Source: an uncultured Marinoscillum sp.
GTDB lineage: Bacteria > Bacteroidota > Bacteroidia > Cytophagales > MED-G16
Assembly: GCA_902529805.1 (NCBI GenBank)
Contig: CABZXU010000009.1
Location: 1 to 57,947, forward strand
Length of the DNA stretch: 57,947 nucleotides
Direction: 5' to 3'
Made by a program: the position numbers and the translations under genes. Positions 29,025-39,080 of the stretch are shown here, piece by piece. Each line of letters starts with the position of its first letter. Position 1 is the first letter of the stretch. The notes below the pieces were generated by a model. It saw only the letters and a program-made list of their open reading frames with translations, made no database searches and had not been told where the DNA came from.

Positions 29025-30062
29025 TTAAGATTTATTTTTATTAGCCAATTGACCACATGCTGCATCTATATCTTTACCTCTACTTCTTCTTACCTTCACA
29101 ACCACTCCTTTATTTTCTAGATATGAAATAAATAGAGATAAACTTTTTTCTTTTGCCTTACTAAATATTCCACTTTCAATTGGATTATATTCAATTATAT
29201 TTACTTTAGAAGGAGTATGTTTAGTGAAAGCATACAAAGCTTCAGCATCTTCTATTGAATCATTAAATTCATCAAACAAAATATATTCATAAGTGAGCTG
29301 TTTTTTCATCTTTGAATAATAATATTTTATAGCTTCTTTAAGTGATTTCAACGAATTAGACTCTCCAATTGGCATAATTTTATTTCTTTTTTCATCATTA
29401 GCAGCATGTAAAGACAACGCTAAATTTACTCCAATATTATCATCAGCTAGTCTTTTAATCATTTTTGAAATCCCTGAAGTTGAAAGAGTAATCCTTCTTT
29501 TTGAAATATGTAGGCCTTTGGATGAAGTTAAACGATCAATTGATTGAATAACATTAGAGTAATTCAATAAAGGTTCTCCCATACCCATGTAAACGATATT
29601 AGATAGTGAAAAGTTATAATTTTCCTTAGCTTGCCTACTAATATGTACCACTTGATCATAAATTTCTCCAGCAGATAAATTCCTTTTTCTATCCATAGTT
29701 CCAGTAGCACAAAATTTACAAGAAAGAGAACATCCTACCTGAGATGAAATGCAAGCCGTCATTCTTTTATTTTGAGGTATAAGAACTCCTTCTACTGTGT
29801 ATCCATCAAAAAGTTTAAATTTAGTTTTTATTGTTTTGTCACTGCTTACTTGAATTTCATCAGAATTTATTGAGTTAATAATAAAATTAGAATCCAACAA
29901 TTCTCTATTTAATTTTGAAATGTTTTTCATTTCAGAAAAAGAAGATTTAGATTTTTTCCACAACCATTCCATTATCTGCTTAGCCACAAAACTCTTTTGC
30001 TTGTTTTTAATAAAAAATTCTTCAAGCTCTTTTGTCGAAAGATTTCTAATATCTTTTTTCAT
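29025..30062 (-). CDS. rlmN: 23S rRNA (adenine2503-C2)/tRNA methyltransferase RlmN
   Basis: Radical-SAM enzyme that methylates C2 of A2503 in 23S rRNA and A37 of some tRNAs. The 4Fe-4S motif is C111-x3-C115-x2-C118 (GCSLSCKFCATG), followed by the GMGEPLLNYSNV SAM segment. The methyl-carrying cysteine is in IDAACGQL (Cys336, near the C-terminus). VRRSRGKDI precedes it. At 345 residues it is full length. It stands as a single gene between the giant gene and the divergent TRAP genes. Confidence 0.96.
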   Translation of the reverse strand: MKKDIRNLSTKELEEFFIKNKQKSFVAKQIMEWLWKKSKSSFSEMKNISKLNRELLDSNFIINSINSDEIQVSSDKTIKTKFKLFDGYTVEGVLIPQNKRMTACISSQVGCSLSCKFCATGTMDRKRNLSAGEIYDQVVHISRQAKENYNFSLSNIVYMGMGEPLLNYSNVIQSIDRLTSSKGLHISKRRITLSTSGISKMIKRLADDNIGVNLALSLHAANDEKRNKIMPIGESNSLKSLKEAIKYYYSKMKKQLTYEYILFDEFNDSIEDAEALYAFTKHTPSKVNIIEYNPIESGIFSKAKEKSLSLFISYLENKGVVVKVRRSRGKDIDAACGQLANKNKS

Positions 30063-30083
30063 ATAATAGATTTTTAAATATTA

Positions 30084-30091
30084 CAAAGATA
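30084..30091 (-). promoter_or_regulatory. TANNTTTG -7 element for rlmN
   Basis: TATCTTTG on the minus strand, 21 bp before the rlmN start at 30062, fits the Bacteroidota -7 consensus. Confidence 0.4.
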
Positions 30092-30131
30092 TTAAATTCA
30101 ATATTTTGTATTTTGTATTATTGATTTAAAA

Positions 30132-30623
30132 ATGTTAAAAAAAAGTATTGAAAATATTATAAAAAAAACTGGCCAAATTACTTCATGGCTTAGTTTAATT
30201 TTGGTTTTAGTCATTTCCATAGATGTTTTTCTTAGGTATATTTTTAATTATTCAACAGCGGGGTTCTACGAATTGGAGTGGCACCTTTTTGCATGTATTT
30301 TTATTTTGGGGTCATCCTATACACTTCAAAAAAATAGACATGTAAGGGTCGATGTCTTTTACAATGAATTTAATGACAAAACAAAGAGTTGGATTAATCT
30401 AATTGGAACAATAGTATTTTTGTTGCCATTTAGTTATGTCATAATAATTTCTTCGATACCCTTTGTGGAAAATTCTTACTTAATTTTAGAATCGAGTCCT
30501 GATCAAGGTGGGCTTCCATTCAGGTTTATTATAAAATCAATTATTCCAATTGGTTTTACCCTCTTTTTCCTTCAAGGATGTTTAGAGGTAATAAAACATA
30601 TTTCAGAATTAAATAAAAAATAG
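30132..30623 (+). CDS. dctQ: TRAP transporter small permease (DctQ-type)
   Basis: Small membrane subunit of a tripartite ATP-independent periplasmic transporter, which imports organic acids using an ion gradient. The 163 residues hold four membrane helices (ITSWLSLILVLVISIDVFLRY, WHLFACIFILGSSYTL, LIGTIVFLLPFSYVIII, FIIKSIIPIGFTLFFLQG) with family motifs NYSTAGFYELEWHLF and RHVRVDVFY. Two bp separate it from the large permease gene. Confidence 0.93.
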   Translation: MLKKSIENIIKKTGQITSWLSLILVLVISIDVFLRYIFNYSTAGFYELEWHLFACIFILGSSYTLQKNRHVRVDVFYNEFNDKTKSWINLIGTIVFLLPFSYVIIISSIPFVENSYLILESSPDQGGLPFRFIIKSIIPIGFTLFFLQGCLEVIKHISELNKK

Positions 30624-30625
30624 AA

Positions 30626-31945
30626 ATGATGGAGTACATACCTTTATTATTATTTGCTCTAGTTTTTATTTTAATACTAATTGGATATCCAGTTGCGTTA
30701 ACACTTGGAGGAATTTCTATTATAGCAGGAATTATTTTTTTTGATATAGACTTTTTTTACCTACTTTCTTTAAGAATTTATGGGATAATGAACAATTTTG
30801 TTCTTTTAGCTGTTCCTCTTTTTATTTTTATGGGTATCACTCTTGAAAAGTCAGGGATAGCTGAAAAATTACTTGAAACAATGGCTTTAATGTTTGGAAG
30901 GATTAAAGGGGGATTAGCAATTTCAGTTATTGTAGTTGGAGCTATGTTAGCTGCTTCAACTGGTATAGTTGGAGCAACTGTAGTAACAATGGGCTTGATA
31001 AGTTTACCTACTATGTTAAAAAGAGGTTATAGCCCGTCTTTAGCAACTGGTGTGATTGCTTCTTCAGGAACCTTAGGTCAAATTATTCCACCTTCAGTCG
31101 TTTTAGTTTTACTTGGAAGCGTTTTAAATGTATCGGTTGGGAATTTATTTACCTCCGCATTATTTCCAGGACTAATTTTAGTTTTCTTATACCTTCTGTA
31201 TATTATAATAATTTCTTTATTGTATCCAGAACTTGCTCCTAGCATGCCAGAAAATGAGGTTAAAAAATTTCATGATGAAACAAGCTTTTTTCAGATTATT
31301 AAAGCTTTCGTCTTACCATTTTTTCTTATTGGAGCAGTATTAGGATCTATTTTTCTAGGTATTGCATCACCAACTGAAGCGGCGGGTGTTGGAGCATTAG
31401 GAGCTGTAATTCTAAGTAAATCAAATGGAGGTCTAAAGATAAAAGTACTAAAAGAAATTATGCAGGAAACTACTCATCTAACCTCCACCGTATTCATGAT
31501 TCTTATCGGAGCAACTTCCTTTTCATTAGTATTTAGAGGATTAGAAGGAGATAAGGTTCTCATAGATCTAATAACTCAAGCAAACCTATCACCCAATGAG
31601 TTTGTAATATTAGTTCTTTTAATAATATTTTTTTCTGGATTTTTTATAGATTTCATTGAAATAATATTTATTATAGTTCCTGTTGTAGTTCCAATATTTA
31701 TTGCATTAGATATTGATTTAATATGGGTAGGTATACTAATTGCAATTAATCTTCAAACCTCTTTTTTAACTCCTCCATTTGGATTTTCATTATTTTACTT
31801 AAAAAGTGTAGCACCAAAAGAGGTAAAAACAAAAGACATTTATATTGGAATAATTCCTTTTGTTTTGATTCAATTAATATTTCTGACCATTCTTGTTATT
31901 TATCCGGAAATAGTATCAATCTTTCCAAAATTTTTAATGAAATAA
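30626..31945 (+). CDS. dctM: TRAP transporter large permease (DctM-type)
   Basis: Main membrane subunit of the TRAP system, 439 residues with about 12 hydrophobic helices and the DctM signatures FIFMGITLEKSGIAEKLLE, GGLAISVIVVGAMLAASTG, SGTLGQIIPPSVVLVLLG and LTPPFGFSLFYLKSVAP. A second ATG lies one codon later (30629). Its stop directly abuts the stop of the convergent solute-binding gene, with no spacer at all. Together with the preceding gene and the binding protein it makes a full PQM set. Confidence 0.95.
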   Translation: MMEYIPLLLFALVFILILIGYPVALTLGGISIIAGIIFFDIDFFYLLSLRIYGIMNNFVLLAVPLFIFMGITLEKSGIAEKLLETMALMFGRIKGGLAISVIVVGAMLAASTGIVGATVVTMGLISLPTMLKRGYSPSLATGVIASSGTLGQIIPPSVVLVLLGSVLNVSVGNLFTSALFPGLILVFLYLLYIIIISLLYPELAPSMPENEVKKFHDETSFFQIIKAFVLPFFLIGAVLGSIFLGIASPTEAAGVGALGAVILSKSNGGLKIKVLKEIMQETTHLTSTVFMILIGATSFSLVFRGLEGDKVLIDLITQANLSPNEFVILVLLIIFFSGFFIDFIEIIFIIVPVVVPIFIALDIDLIWVGILIAINLQTSFLTPPFGFSLFYLKSVAPKEVKTKDIYIGIIPFVLIQLIFLTILVIYPEIVSIFPKFLMK

Positions 31946-33067
31946 TTATAAAGTATAATACATTTTGTCACTTACTGCTGACCATTCCTCAATTGATTCT
32001 CTAAATTTTTTATAATGTTGAAAAACTTTCTTGCTTTTTTCGTCCTTTGATATTAATTCATCAATAACATCATTCGTTTTTCTTTTTAACTCTCTAATTA
32101 CTTCGTTAGGAAATTGTTTTAGTAAAACACCTTTTTCATTTATCAGTTTATTCAAATAAATACTATTTTTGGAATCGCATTCACAAAGCATCCAAGTATT
32201 CATAGCTTCAATCCCGTGAATGATAATTTCCTGTAAATCAGATGGGAGATTATTGAATTTTTTTTTGTTAACAATCATTTCAAGGACTCCGCCTGGTTCA
32301 TGCCATCCAGGATAGTAATAGTATTTTGCAACTTGATAAAACCCCATCAAATAATCATGATATGGTCCAATCCACTCTGTAGCATCAATAACTCCTCTTT
32401 CTAAATTTGTATATATCTCCCCACCAGCAACGGTTACAGCAGAACCACCTACCTTTGATAATACCTTTCCTCCAAACCCAGGAATTCTCATTTTTAAGCC
32501 TTTTAAGTCTTCAATAGAATTAATTTCTTTGTTAAACCAACCTCCCATTTGCATGCTAGTATTTCCTCCAGGAAAAGGGATTAGATCAAATGGATCATAT
32601 AATTCTTTATATAATTCATTTCCACCACCTGAAATAAGCCATGCATTCATTTGAAGAGGATTCATTCCAAATGGAACGGAAGAAAAAAATTGACATGCAG
32701 GAACTTTCCCGGCCCAATAGTATGAAGCACCACTACCCATTTCAATAGCACCACTACTAACAGCATCAAAACATTCAAGACTTGGGATTAATTCTCCTCC
32801 TCCATAAACCTTTATTTCTAATCTACCACCTGACATTTTATTTATCCACTGAGATAAAATATTACATCCTTCTCCAAGAATAGGAAAATTTGGTGGCCAT
32901 GTTGTAACCATCTTCCACTGATAGTTTTTGTTAAAGTTTATATTTGGTGAATTTATTTTAGTCTCTTGCTTTTTATCAGCACAAGAAGCTAAGGAAACAA
33001 AAGAAGCAGATAGGGCAAGACTTGAATTAGTAATAAACTTTCTTCTAGAAGATTTTTTATTTTTCAT
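31946..33067 (-). CDS. dctP: TRAP transporter solute-binding protein (DctP-type)
   Basis: Periplasmic binding component for the TRAP transporter. The start at 33067 gives MKNKKSSRRKFITNSSLALS, a twin-arginine motif (SRRKFI), followed by a lipobox SLASC; the alternative start 18 bp upstream merely extends the n-region. The mature domain contains KMVTTWPPNFPILGEG, GGRLEIKVYGGGELIP, GSGASYYWAGKVPACQFF and EWIGPYHDYLMGFYQVAKYY, resembling the subgroup that binds 2-oxo or mannitol-type organic acids; the true ligand is unknown. It is convergent with the permease genes rather than co-linear with them, which is unusual for TRAP clusters. Confidence 0.92.
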   Translation of the reverse strand: MKNKKSSRRKFITNSSLALSASFVSLASCADKKQETKINSPNINFNKNYQWKMVTTWPPNFPILGEGCNILSQWINKMSGGRLEIKVYGGGELIPSLECFDAVSSGAIEMGSGASYYWAGKVPACQFFSSVPFGMNPLQMNAWLISGGGNELYKELYDPFDLIPFPGGNTSMQMGGWFNKEINSIEDLKGLKMRIPGFGGKVLSKVGGSAVTVAGGEIYTNLERGVIDATEWIGPYHDYLMGFYQVAKYYYYPGWHEPGGVLEMIVNKKKFNNLPSDLQEIIIHGIEAMNTWMLCECDSKNSIYLNKLINEKGVLLKQFPNEVIRELKRKTNDVIDELISKDEKSKKVFQHYKKFRESIEEWSAVSDKMYYTL

Positions 33068-33094
33068 ACCACTTAATAAAATCAATTAAAGGTA

Positions 33095-35344
33095 TTAAAT
33101 GTTTAACCAATAATTAATTTTAAAAGCAAAAGATCTACTTTTTAAGTTCATAAACAATGGGTTTTCAGCGTAATAATTGTCTGTATAGACTAAATAAATA
33201 TCGGATAGAGGTTGAAATCTCCATTGGAACCTAGCGTTGACATTAATATTATCGATTTGATTGTTGTATTGTAAATAAGTACTTAAAAACAAATCTTTTG
33301 TAAAACTCACATTAATCTTTGAACTAAGGGTAAGAAATTGAGCATCTGAATATGGAGAAGGGAATTCCAAATCATTAAATTGAGAACTTAAAGAGACATT
33401 AAAATTAGGAGGTAATTTATATGTTACAGTACCACCTAAAGTTCTTATTTTCCCATTAAAAAATCCACCTAATTTTCCATTTAAACTTAAAGAAGTCTTT
33501 TTCCTACCATTAGATCTAAAATAAAAGGTATAATTTGAATAATTATAATCACTTAAGGCAGGTAAAGGTTCGCCGTCAGAACGAGAAGGATCAAAATCAT
33601 ATAATAATTTAGTATATATACGATTATTTTTTATTGTGATATTGGCATCACTCCTAAACCTAACATTATAATCTATATCTAAATCATAATCAGTAGTACC
33701 ATTTGTTGGATCAAAGTACATTTCATAGTCAATTTCAGGTCCATGGCTATTTACAGAGCTTTTTTTAGGATAAAAAATATACTTTGCTGAAGGGCTTAAA
33801 AACATAAAATCTTTTCTAGGCACAAAACCAACTTCTGGGTTATAATTTTCACCTACTGCCCAAAAATAGGTTGTTGCCTGAAATTCAGGAGATTTGTAAG
33901 TAAAATTAGCACCATAAGAAGATCTATCTTTATATTTCTGATTTTCCAAGGATTGGTGATAATATACTTCAGAGTTCCATCGAGTATCTTTACTCTTGAT
34001 TTTAGATTCAAATCCAAAAACTCTGTTGAAGTGATTTAAATCAATACTATAGCTATCTTCGGATGGGTTAAAAGTTGCATCCTTATTAACCAAAAATGCT
34101 AAAATTTTAGAGTTTGTTAAAATCTTTTTTTCAATGACAGCCATTCCATAATTAAAAGAAGGAATACCGCTTGACTTTAATCTTGCAGTCTGCATATTTA
34201 ATACACCTATTCTTAAACCCTCATTTATTTTTCCAGCAAATTTAGCTCCATAAACTATAGGATTTTGAACATATTGATTTGTTGTAGTATCTTTTGCAAT
34301 ACCTATTCTTCTAGTAAACATAGGTTTTGTAGACCTTGAACCTAAATCCGTAAATAAATCAGCATTATCAATAAAAAATTCTCTTTTTTCAGGATAAAAT
34401 AATTCAAATCTTGTCAAATTAGTTCTTTGCTCATCTACCTCAACTTGAGAAAAATCTGGATTGAAAGTTAAATCTAGATTTAAAGATGAACTTAGACTTA
34501 ATTTTACATCTAATCCAGCATCCATATCAAAATTTGTTGAAACTGGAGATGTGGTTTTATTTTGCAAGCCAGACCCAGAAATATATGGAACTAAAACAAA
34601 GTTTTTTGATGATTTTCCTAATGGGTATTCAAATTCAAGTGTTCCTGTTAATGAAAGGTTCCCTTGTGATTTTCCTAAGGGTACTGCAGTCCATGCCGAT
34701 CGCTCATTAATTTTACTGTTACCTCTATATACCTGTAAATTCCAAATCTTACTTCCAGTTTGATATCTTATTGAATTAAAAGGAATTTTAAATTCACATA
34801 ACCAATAGCCATCATGGATTTTAGTACCAGAATACCATTTTGTATTCCAATTAACATTAAACCAAGATACACCCCTACCAGGAGAATAACTTCCTTCTCC
34901 TCCATCTGAAACTAATGCTTCTCTTTGAATTCCAAAAGGTGACAAAGCAAAATTAAAAGCATTTGACTCATCTAGAAATGTATCAAACATAAATGCTATG
35001 TAATCAATTGAACCTCCAAAAAAATCTCTTTTTAAATCACCAACCATGAATTTCTTTTCAGGCAGATCCTCCAATTTTGCTAACATATATAAATACTTAT
35101 CATCATATGCTATTCGAAATTCGGTATCTAATTCAGCTGAAATTGAATCTCTAGGGCTTGTTTGGAAAAAGTTTGATTTTGCTTCCGCTTCCTTCCAAAA
35201 ATTTTCATTCATCTCGCCATCTAAAACAATTTCTTCATTTATTTTTTTAGCAAAAATTATTTTTTCATTTATACTCTGAGAAAAGAGAGATGAACTAATA
35301 AAACTAAAAAATAAGATTAATATGACATATTTTGAATTTATCAT
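33095..35344 (-). CDS. DUF5916 outer-membrane protein with CBM9-like N-terminus
   Basis: A 749-residue protein with a Sec signal ending FSQS (residue ~22). Residues ~30-200 form a CBM9-like beta-sandwich (VLDGEMNENFWKEAEA, TEFRIAYDDKYLYMLAKLED, DSIDYIAFMFDTF-like strands), followed by the DUF5916 part with NLTRFELFYPEKREFFIDNADLF, and then many amphipathic strands of an outer-membrane barrel ending in an aromatic-rich C-terminus (KINYWLNI). The family is widespread in Bacteroidota and lacks a proven function; surface binding of a carbohydrate is possible. It lies 9 bp upstream of the longest dctP frame on the same strand. Confidence 0.88.
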   Translation of the reverse strand: MINSKYVILILFFSFISSSLFSQSINEKIIFAKKINEEIVLDGEMNENFWKEAEAKSNFFQTSPRDSISAELDTEFRIAYDDKYLYMLAKLEDLPEKKFMVGDLKRDFFGGSIDYIAFMFDTFLDESNAFNFALSPFGIQREALVSDGGEGSYSPGRGVSWFNVNWNTKWYSGTKIHDGYWLCEFKIPFNSIRYQTGSKIWNLQVYRGNSKINERSAWTAVPLGKSQGNLSLTGTLEFEYPLGKSSKNFVLVPYISGSGLQNKTTSPVSTNFDMDAGLDVKLSLSSSLNLDLTFNPDFSQVEVDEQRTNLTRFELFYPEKREFFIDNADLFTDLGSRSTKPMFTRRIGIAKDTTTNQYVQNPIVYGAKFAGKINEGLRIGVLNMQTARLKSSGIPSFNYGMAVIEKKILTNSKILAFLVNKDATFNPSEDSYSIDLNHFNRVFGFESKIKSKDTRWNSEVYYHQSLENQKYKDRSSYGANFTYKSPEFQATTYFWAVGENYNPEVGFVPRKDFMFLSPSAKYIFYPKKSSVNSHGPEIDYEMYFDPTNGTTDYDLDIDYNVRFRSDANITIKNNRIYTKLLYDFDPSRSDGEPLPALSDYNYSNYTFYFRSNGRKKTSLSLNGKLGGFFNGKIRTLGGTVTYKLPPNFNVSLSSQFNDLEFPSPYSDAQFLTLSSKINVSFTKDLFLSTYLQYNNQIDNINVNARFQWRFQPLSDIYLVYTDNYYAENPLFMNLKSRSFAFKINYWLNI

Positions 35345-35417
35345 AAATCAGTTTTACGAAATTATATTCTTGTTGTTATAAAAAATTTTAAATAAATTTT
35401 TTTTCAAAAATAGTTTT

Positions 35418-38390
35418 TTATTTTTTATAAAGCTCTACCATGATTGGAGTAGCTACAAAAACAGATGAATAAGTACCAATCAAAATTCCAATTAATAATG
35501 CAAATGAAAACCCTCCAAGCGAAGGACCACCAAATAAAAACAGGACTAATACAACAATAAAAGTTGTCATTGAAGTAATGATCGTTCTACTTAAAGTTTT
35601 ATTAATTGATTCGTTAACTAATGGAATTAAATTTCCACCTACTTTTAACCCCATTGTTTCTCTAATTCTATCAAATACTACGACTGTATCGTTTATTGAA
35701 TAACCTATTATCGTTAAAATTGCAGCTATAAATACTTGATCAACTTCATAGGAAAAACCAAAGAAATTAGCAATAGAAAATGCAGATAAAACAAAAAGTG
35801 TATCATGAAGAAGCGCTACAACAGCTCCAGTAGAAAACTGCCATTTTCTAAATCGAATTAAAATATATAAGAAAATGACAAGTAATGCTAAAACTCCAGA
35901 TAAATAGGATGAGTTTTTAATATCATCTGCAATTGTTGCTCCTACTTTTGAAGAACTTGAAATAGTAAAGTTTTTATCATCTACTCGAGAATCATCTTCA
36001 ACAAAAGATTTATTCGTAAACTGTTCTAGTCCTTTTATAAGTTGGGTTTTAACATTTAAATCAGCATCATCTGATTCATCATCAATCAAATAGGATGTTG
36101 TTACCTTAAATGTTGTACTGTTACCAAAAGTTTTAACTTCCACACCTTTGCTATCAAAAACTTGTGAGAGCGATGTTTCCATTTCGGATGTATTGTATTG
36201 CTCATCAAAAGATACTACATATGATCTTCCCCCATTAAAATCAACACCAAATACAAGACCCTTAATTATATAACAAATTATTCCAAAAGAAATAAAAGAG
36301 CTAGAAAAAACATATGCAATTTTTCTCTTAGATAAAAAGTCAAAATTCATTTTTGACATAAAATTTCTACTAAATGAAAAAGAAAAGTTTAGATTACTGT
36401 TTTCTCCTTTTTTACTAAGGTATTCAACAATTACTCTTGTTATAAATACTGCCGAAAAGAAAGAACAAATAATCCCTATAATTAAAGTTACTGCAAATCC
36501 TTTTACAGGACCTTGTCCTAAATTATATAAAATAATACCTACTAAAAGAGTTGTTGCATTAGCATCAATGATAGATGTATATGCTTTGTTATACCCACTT
36601 GAAATTGCCTGTTTTAATATAGCACCATTTCTTAATTCTTCTTTGATTCTTTCAAAAATTAGAACATTAGCGTCAATTGACATACCAATTGTAAGAACAA
36701 TTCCAGCTATTCCAGGTAAAGTTAGTGAAGCTGACAATTGAGCAAGAATTCCTAGGATGAAAAATATATTAAAAAATAAAGCAACATTAGCTACAAAGCC
36801 TCCTCTAGCATAATAAAATATCATAAATAGAATTACAATAATTAGACCTGATAAAATAGATTTAATACCTTGTTGCTGAGCAACCTTACCTAACGTAGGA
36901 CCAATAACTACATCTTCAACAATTGTTGTTGGGGCTGGTAAAGTACCTGCCTTAAGTATATTAGCTAAATCTTGTGCTTCATCTATAGTAAAGTTTCCTG
37001 TAATTTGCGAATTGCCATTAGGAATCTCATTCTGAACAACTGGAGCAGAATAAACATAGTCATCAAGTACTATTGCAATTCTCCTATTTATATTATTAGA
37101 TGTCAGCTTTCTCCATAATTTTGCTCCATTTGCATTCATCTGCATTGATATGGATGGTCTTGATCCTTGATCTAAATCTTGCCTTGCATCAGAAATAACT
37201 TCTCCCGTTAAAGGTGCTCTACCTCCTCTAGAAATTTTTATAGCAAAAAGTTGAAGAACATCATCTTCATTTTCTAAATCTATATTTTCAGTATCAAATG
37301 GTTTTACCGCCCATAAAAATTTAAGAGTTGGAGGTACAAGTAATTTTACTTGATCATCATTTAAAATATTATTAATAGTAATTGTGTCTTTAACATTATA
37401 AAATAACCCACCAAATTCGGATTTCATCAATGAAAAAAGAGGAGAGGAAATTGAATTTTGTAATGAATCCAAAACATTATCGCCAGTTGACGAAGTATCA
37501 GAAGTTGATAATGATGAATCATCTGAATCTACTAATAAGTTAGCTAAATCCTGGCCTTCACTTAAATCATTATTTTCTTGATCTAAACTTATTTGATCTT
37601 CTTTGGATAAAATATATTGATTGATTAAAGATAAAGTCCTTGTAACTTCCGGTTCATTAAGCTCAGAAACCTCCCAAAATTCTAGCTTTGCAACTCCCTG
37701 CAATATTTTTCTAATTCTTTCTGGATTATCAACTCCTGGTAATTCTATTTGGATTCTACCAGTTCCTTGTAATCTTTGAATATTTGGCTGAGATGTTCCA
37801 AATCTATCAATCCTTGTTCTAAGAATATTAAAAGATCTATCAATTGCATTTTCAACTTCAAAATTTATAATGTCCAGAATTTCATCGTCTGATGAATCAA
37901 AATCTATTCTTCCTCTATTTGAAACTGTAGAAAAGATTAATGCTAAATTTTTTTGAGGTGAAATTTGTTTAAATTCTTTATAAAACTCATCAACAAAATT
38001 TAATTGAGTTCCTTTAATACTTTCTTTAGCATTATTTAATGCTTGATTGAAATCTGTATCTTGATTATTTCCAGATAAACCTTTAACAATATCGATCGGA
38101 GAAACTTCTAAAGTAACATGCATTCCACCTTGCAAATCCAATCCTAAGTTAAGTTCTGTTTCTTTTATTTCTTTAAAAGTGAACTCTTTAATAAAACTAT
38201 AAACAGGAACATTCCAAATAGAATCTAAATACTTTTGCTTTTTATTAAAGTTTATATTGCCACTTTCATCTCTAGAAAACTCAGAAGCTTCGTCCTGTAT
38301 ATTTTGTGATACAAAAGTAAATTGTAGATAGTAAATTGATAAAAATGAAATCAATAAGGTAAGAAAAATTATAAAGCCTTTATTTTTCAT
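35418..38390 (-). CDS. secDF: fused protein translocase subunit SecDF
   Basis: Inner-membrane fusion of SecD and SecF that uses the proton gradient to help pull proteins out of SecYEG. At 990 residues it has SecD first (LNLGLDLQGGMHVTLEV, the P1 domain with IDRFGTSQPNIQRLQG, then TM block GIAGIVLTIGMSIDANVLIFERIKEE) and SecF after residue ~680 (GVDFNGGRSYVV, ILTIIGYSINDTVVVFDRIRE). Acidic Ser/Asp-rich spacers interrupt SecD around residues 260-310. Such fusions are normal in Bacteroidota. Confidence 0.96.
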   Translation of the reverse strand: MKNKGFIIFLTLLISFLSIYYLQFTFVSQNIQDEASEFSRDESGNINFNKKQKYLDSIWNVPVYSFIKEFTFKEIKETELNLGLDLQGGMHVTLEVSPIDIVKGLSGNNQDTDFNQALNNAKESIKGTQLNFVDEFYKEFKQISPQKNLALIFSTVSNRGRIDFDSSDDEILDIINFEVENAIDRSFNILRTRIDRFGTSQPNIQRLQGTGRIQIELPGVDNPERIRKILQGVAKLEFWEVSELNEPEVTRTLSLINQYILSKEDQISLDQENNDLSEGQDLANLLVDSDDSSLSTSDTSSTGDNVLDSLQNSISSPLFSLMKSEFGGLFYNVKDTITINNILNDDQVKLLVPPTLKFLWAVKPFDTENIDLENEDDVLQLFAIKISRGGRAPLTGEVISDARQDLDQGSRPSISMQMNANGAKLWRKLTSNNINRRIAIVLDDYVYSAPVVQNEIPNGNSQITGNFTIDEAQDLANILKAGTLPAPTTIVEDVVIGPTLGKVAQQQGIKSILSGLIIVILFMIFYYARGGFVANVALFFNIFFILGILAQLSASLTLPGIAGIVLTIGMSIDANVLIFERIKEELRNGAILKQAISSGYNKAYTSIIDANATTLLVGIILYNLGQGPVKGFAVTLIIGIICSFFSAVFITRVIVEYLSKKGENSNLNFSFSFSRNFMSKMNFDFLSKRKIAYVFSSSFISFGIICYIIKGLVFGVDFNGGRSYVVSFDEQYNTSEMETSLSQVFDSKGVEVKTFGNSTTFKVTTSYLIDDESDDADLNVKTQLIKGLEQFTNKSFVEDDSRVDDKNFTISSSSKVGATIADDIKNSSYLSGVLALLVIFLYILIRFRKWQFSTGAVVALLHDTLFVLSAFSIANFFGFSYEVDQVFIAAILTIIGYSINDTVVVFDRIRETMGLKVGGNLIPLVNESINKTLSRTIITSMTTFIVVLVLFLFGGPSLGGFSFALLIGILIGTYSSVFVATPIMVELYKK

Positions 38391-38416
38391 TAAATAAATC
38401 TATTTTTTTTTGACGA

Positions 38417-38424
38417 CAAAAGTA
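38417..38424 (-). promoter_or_regulatory. TANNTTTG -7 element for secDF
   Basis: TACTTTTG on the minus strand, 26 bp before the start at 38390, fits the Bacteroidota -7 consensus. It lies in the 50-bp gap between udk and secDF, so secDF may have its own promoter. Confidence 0.4.
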
Positions 38425-38440
38425 TGGAATATATATTAAA

Positions 38441-39076
38441 TTAACTAAAGCGTGATTTATATTTATTAAAATCATTCATTAAGAAGTTTTCAAGCTTAGA
38501 GACAGATAATTCAATACTTTTATCATTTTTAATTATTAAGTCAGATTCGTTTTTATAAGGTTCAGTAAATTTTTTAAAAGCAGGAACCACATGATTCTTA
38601 TATCTATACTCTACATCATTTTTATCATAACCTCTTTCATTCAAGTCTCTATCTAATCTTCTTTTTATCATAAGATTTAATTCTGCATCTATAAAAACTC
38701 TTGAATTAAATAAACTATCTATTTTTTTATAATGGAAAATAAATAAACCCTCAACTATAATTATTTGATTAGAAACGATCTTTTTTTTTATAGATTTTAA
38801 TTGTGGATTATTATAATTATACTCAAAATATTCTACATTATTTCCAGAAATAAGTTTAATAATGTCATTATAAAACTTTATTTTATCAATAGATTCCGGT
38901 AAATCAAAATTATGAAAACCGTTTAGATCAATTGATTGGGAATCTCTTTTTTTATAATAATTATCTTGTGAAATTATTGAAATTAAATTGCTATTTATTT
39001 TATTTGATAACTTTTTAAGAATCTCAGATTTACCAGAGCCACTAGAACCAGAAACACCTAAAACATATCTTTTCAT
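38441..39076 (-). CDS. udk: uridine kinase
   Basis: Phosphorylates uridine (and cytidine) in pyrimidine salvage. The P-loop GVSGSSGSGKSEILKKL is at residues 7-23, followed by SQDNYYKKRD and HNFDLPESID, and the uridine-kinase motif VEGLFIFHY. The lid RRLDRDLNERGYD is present. At 211 residues it is full length. The gene starts 4 bp before rdgB's stop region on the same strand and is part of the nrnA-FKBP-rdgB-udk run. Confidence 0.92.
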   Translation of the reverse strand: MKRYVLGVSGSSGSGKSEILKKLSNKINSNLISIISQDNYYKKRDSQSIDLNGFHNFDLPESIDKIKFYNDIIKLISGNNVEYFEYNYNNPQLKSIKKKIVSNQIIIVEGLFIFHYKKIDSLFNSRVFIDAELNLMIKRRLDRDLNERGYDKNDVEYRYKNHVVPAFKKFTEPYKNESDLIIKNDKSIELSVSKLENFLMNDFNKYKSRFS

Positions 39077-39080
39077 AAAA

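Noticed and set aside
29025-30062. RlmN as Cfr-type antibiotic resistance methyltransferase
   Set aside because: The sequence has RlmN-type length and N-terminus and sits in a core context; nothing in it suggests the C8-methylating Cfr subgroup.
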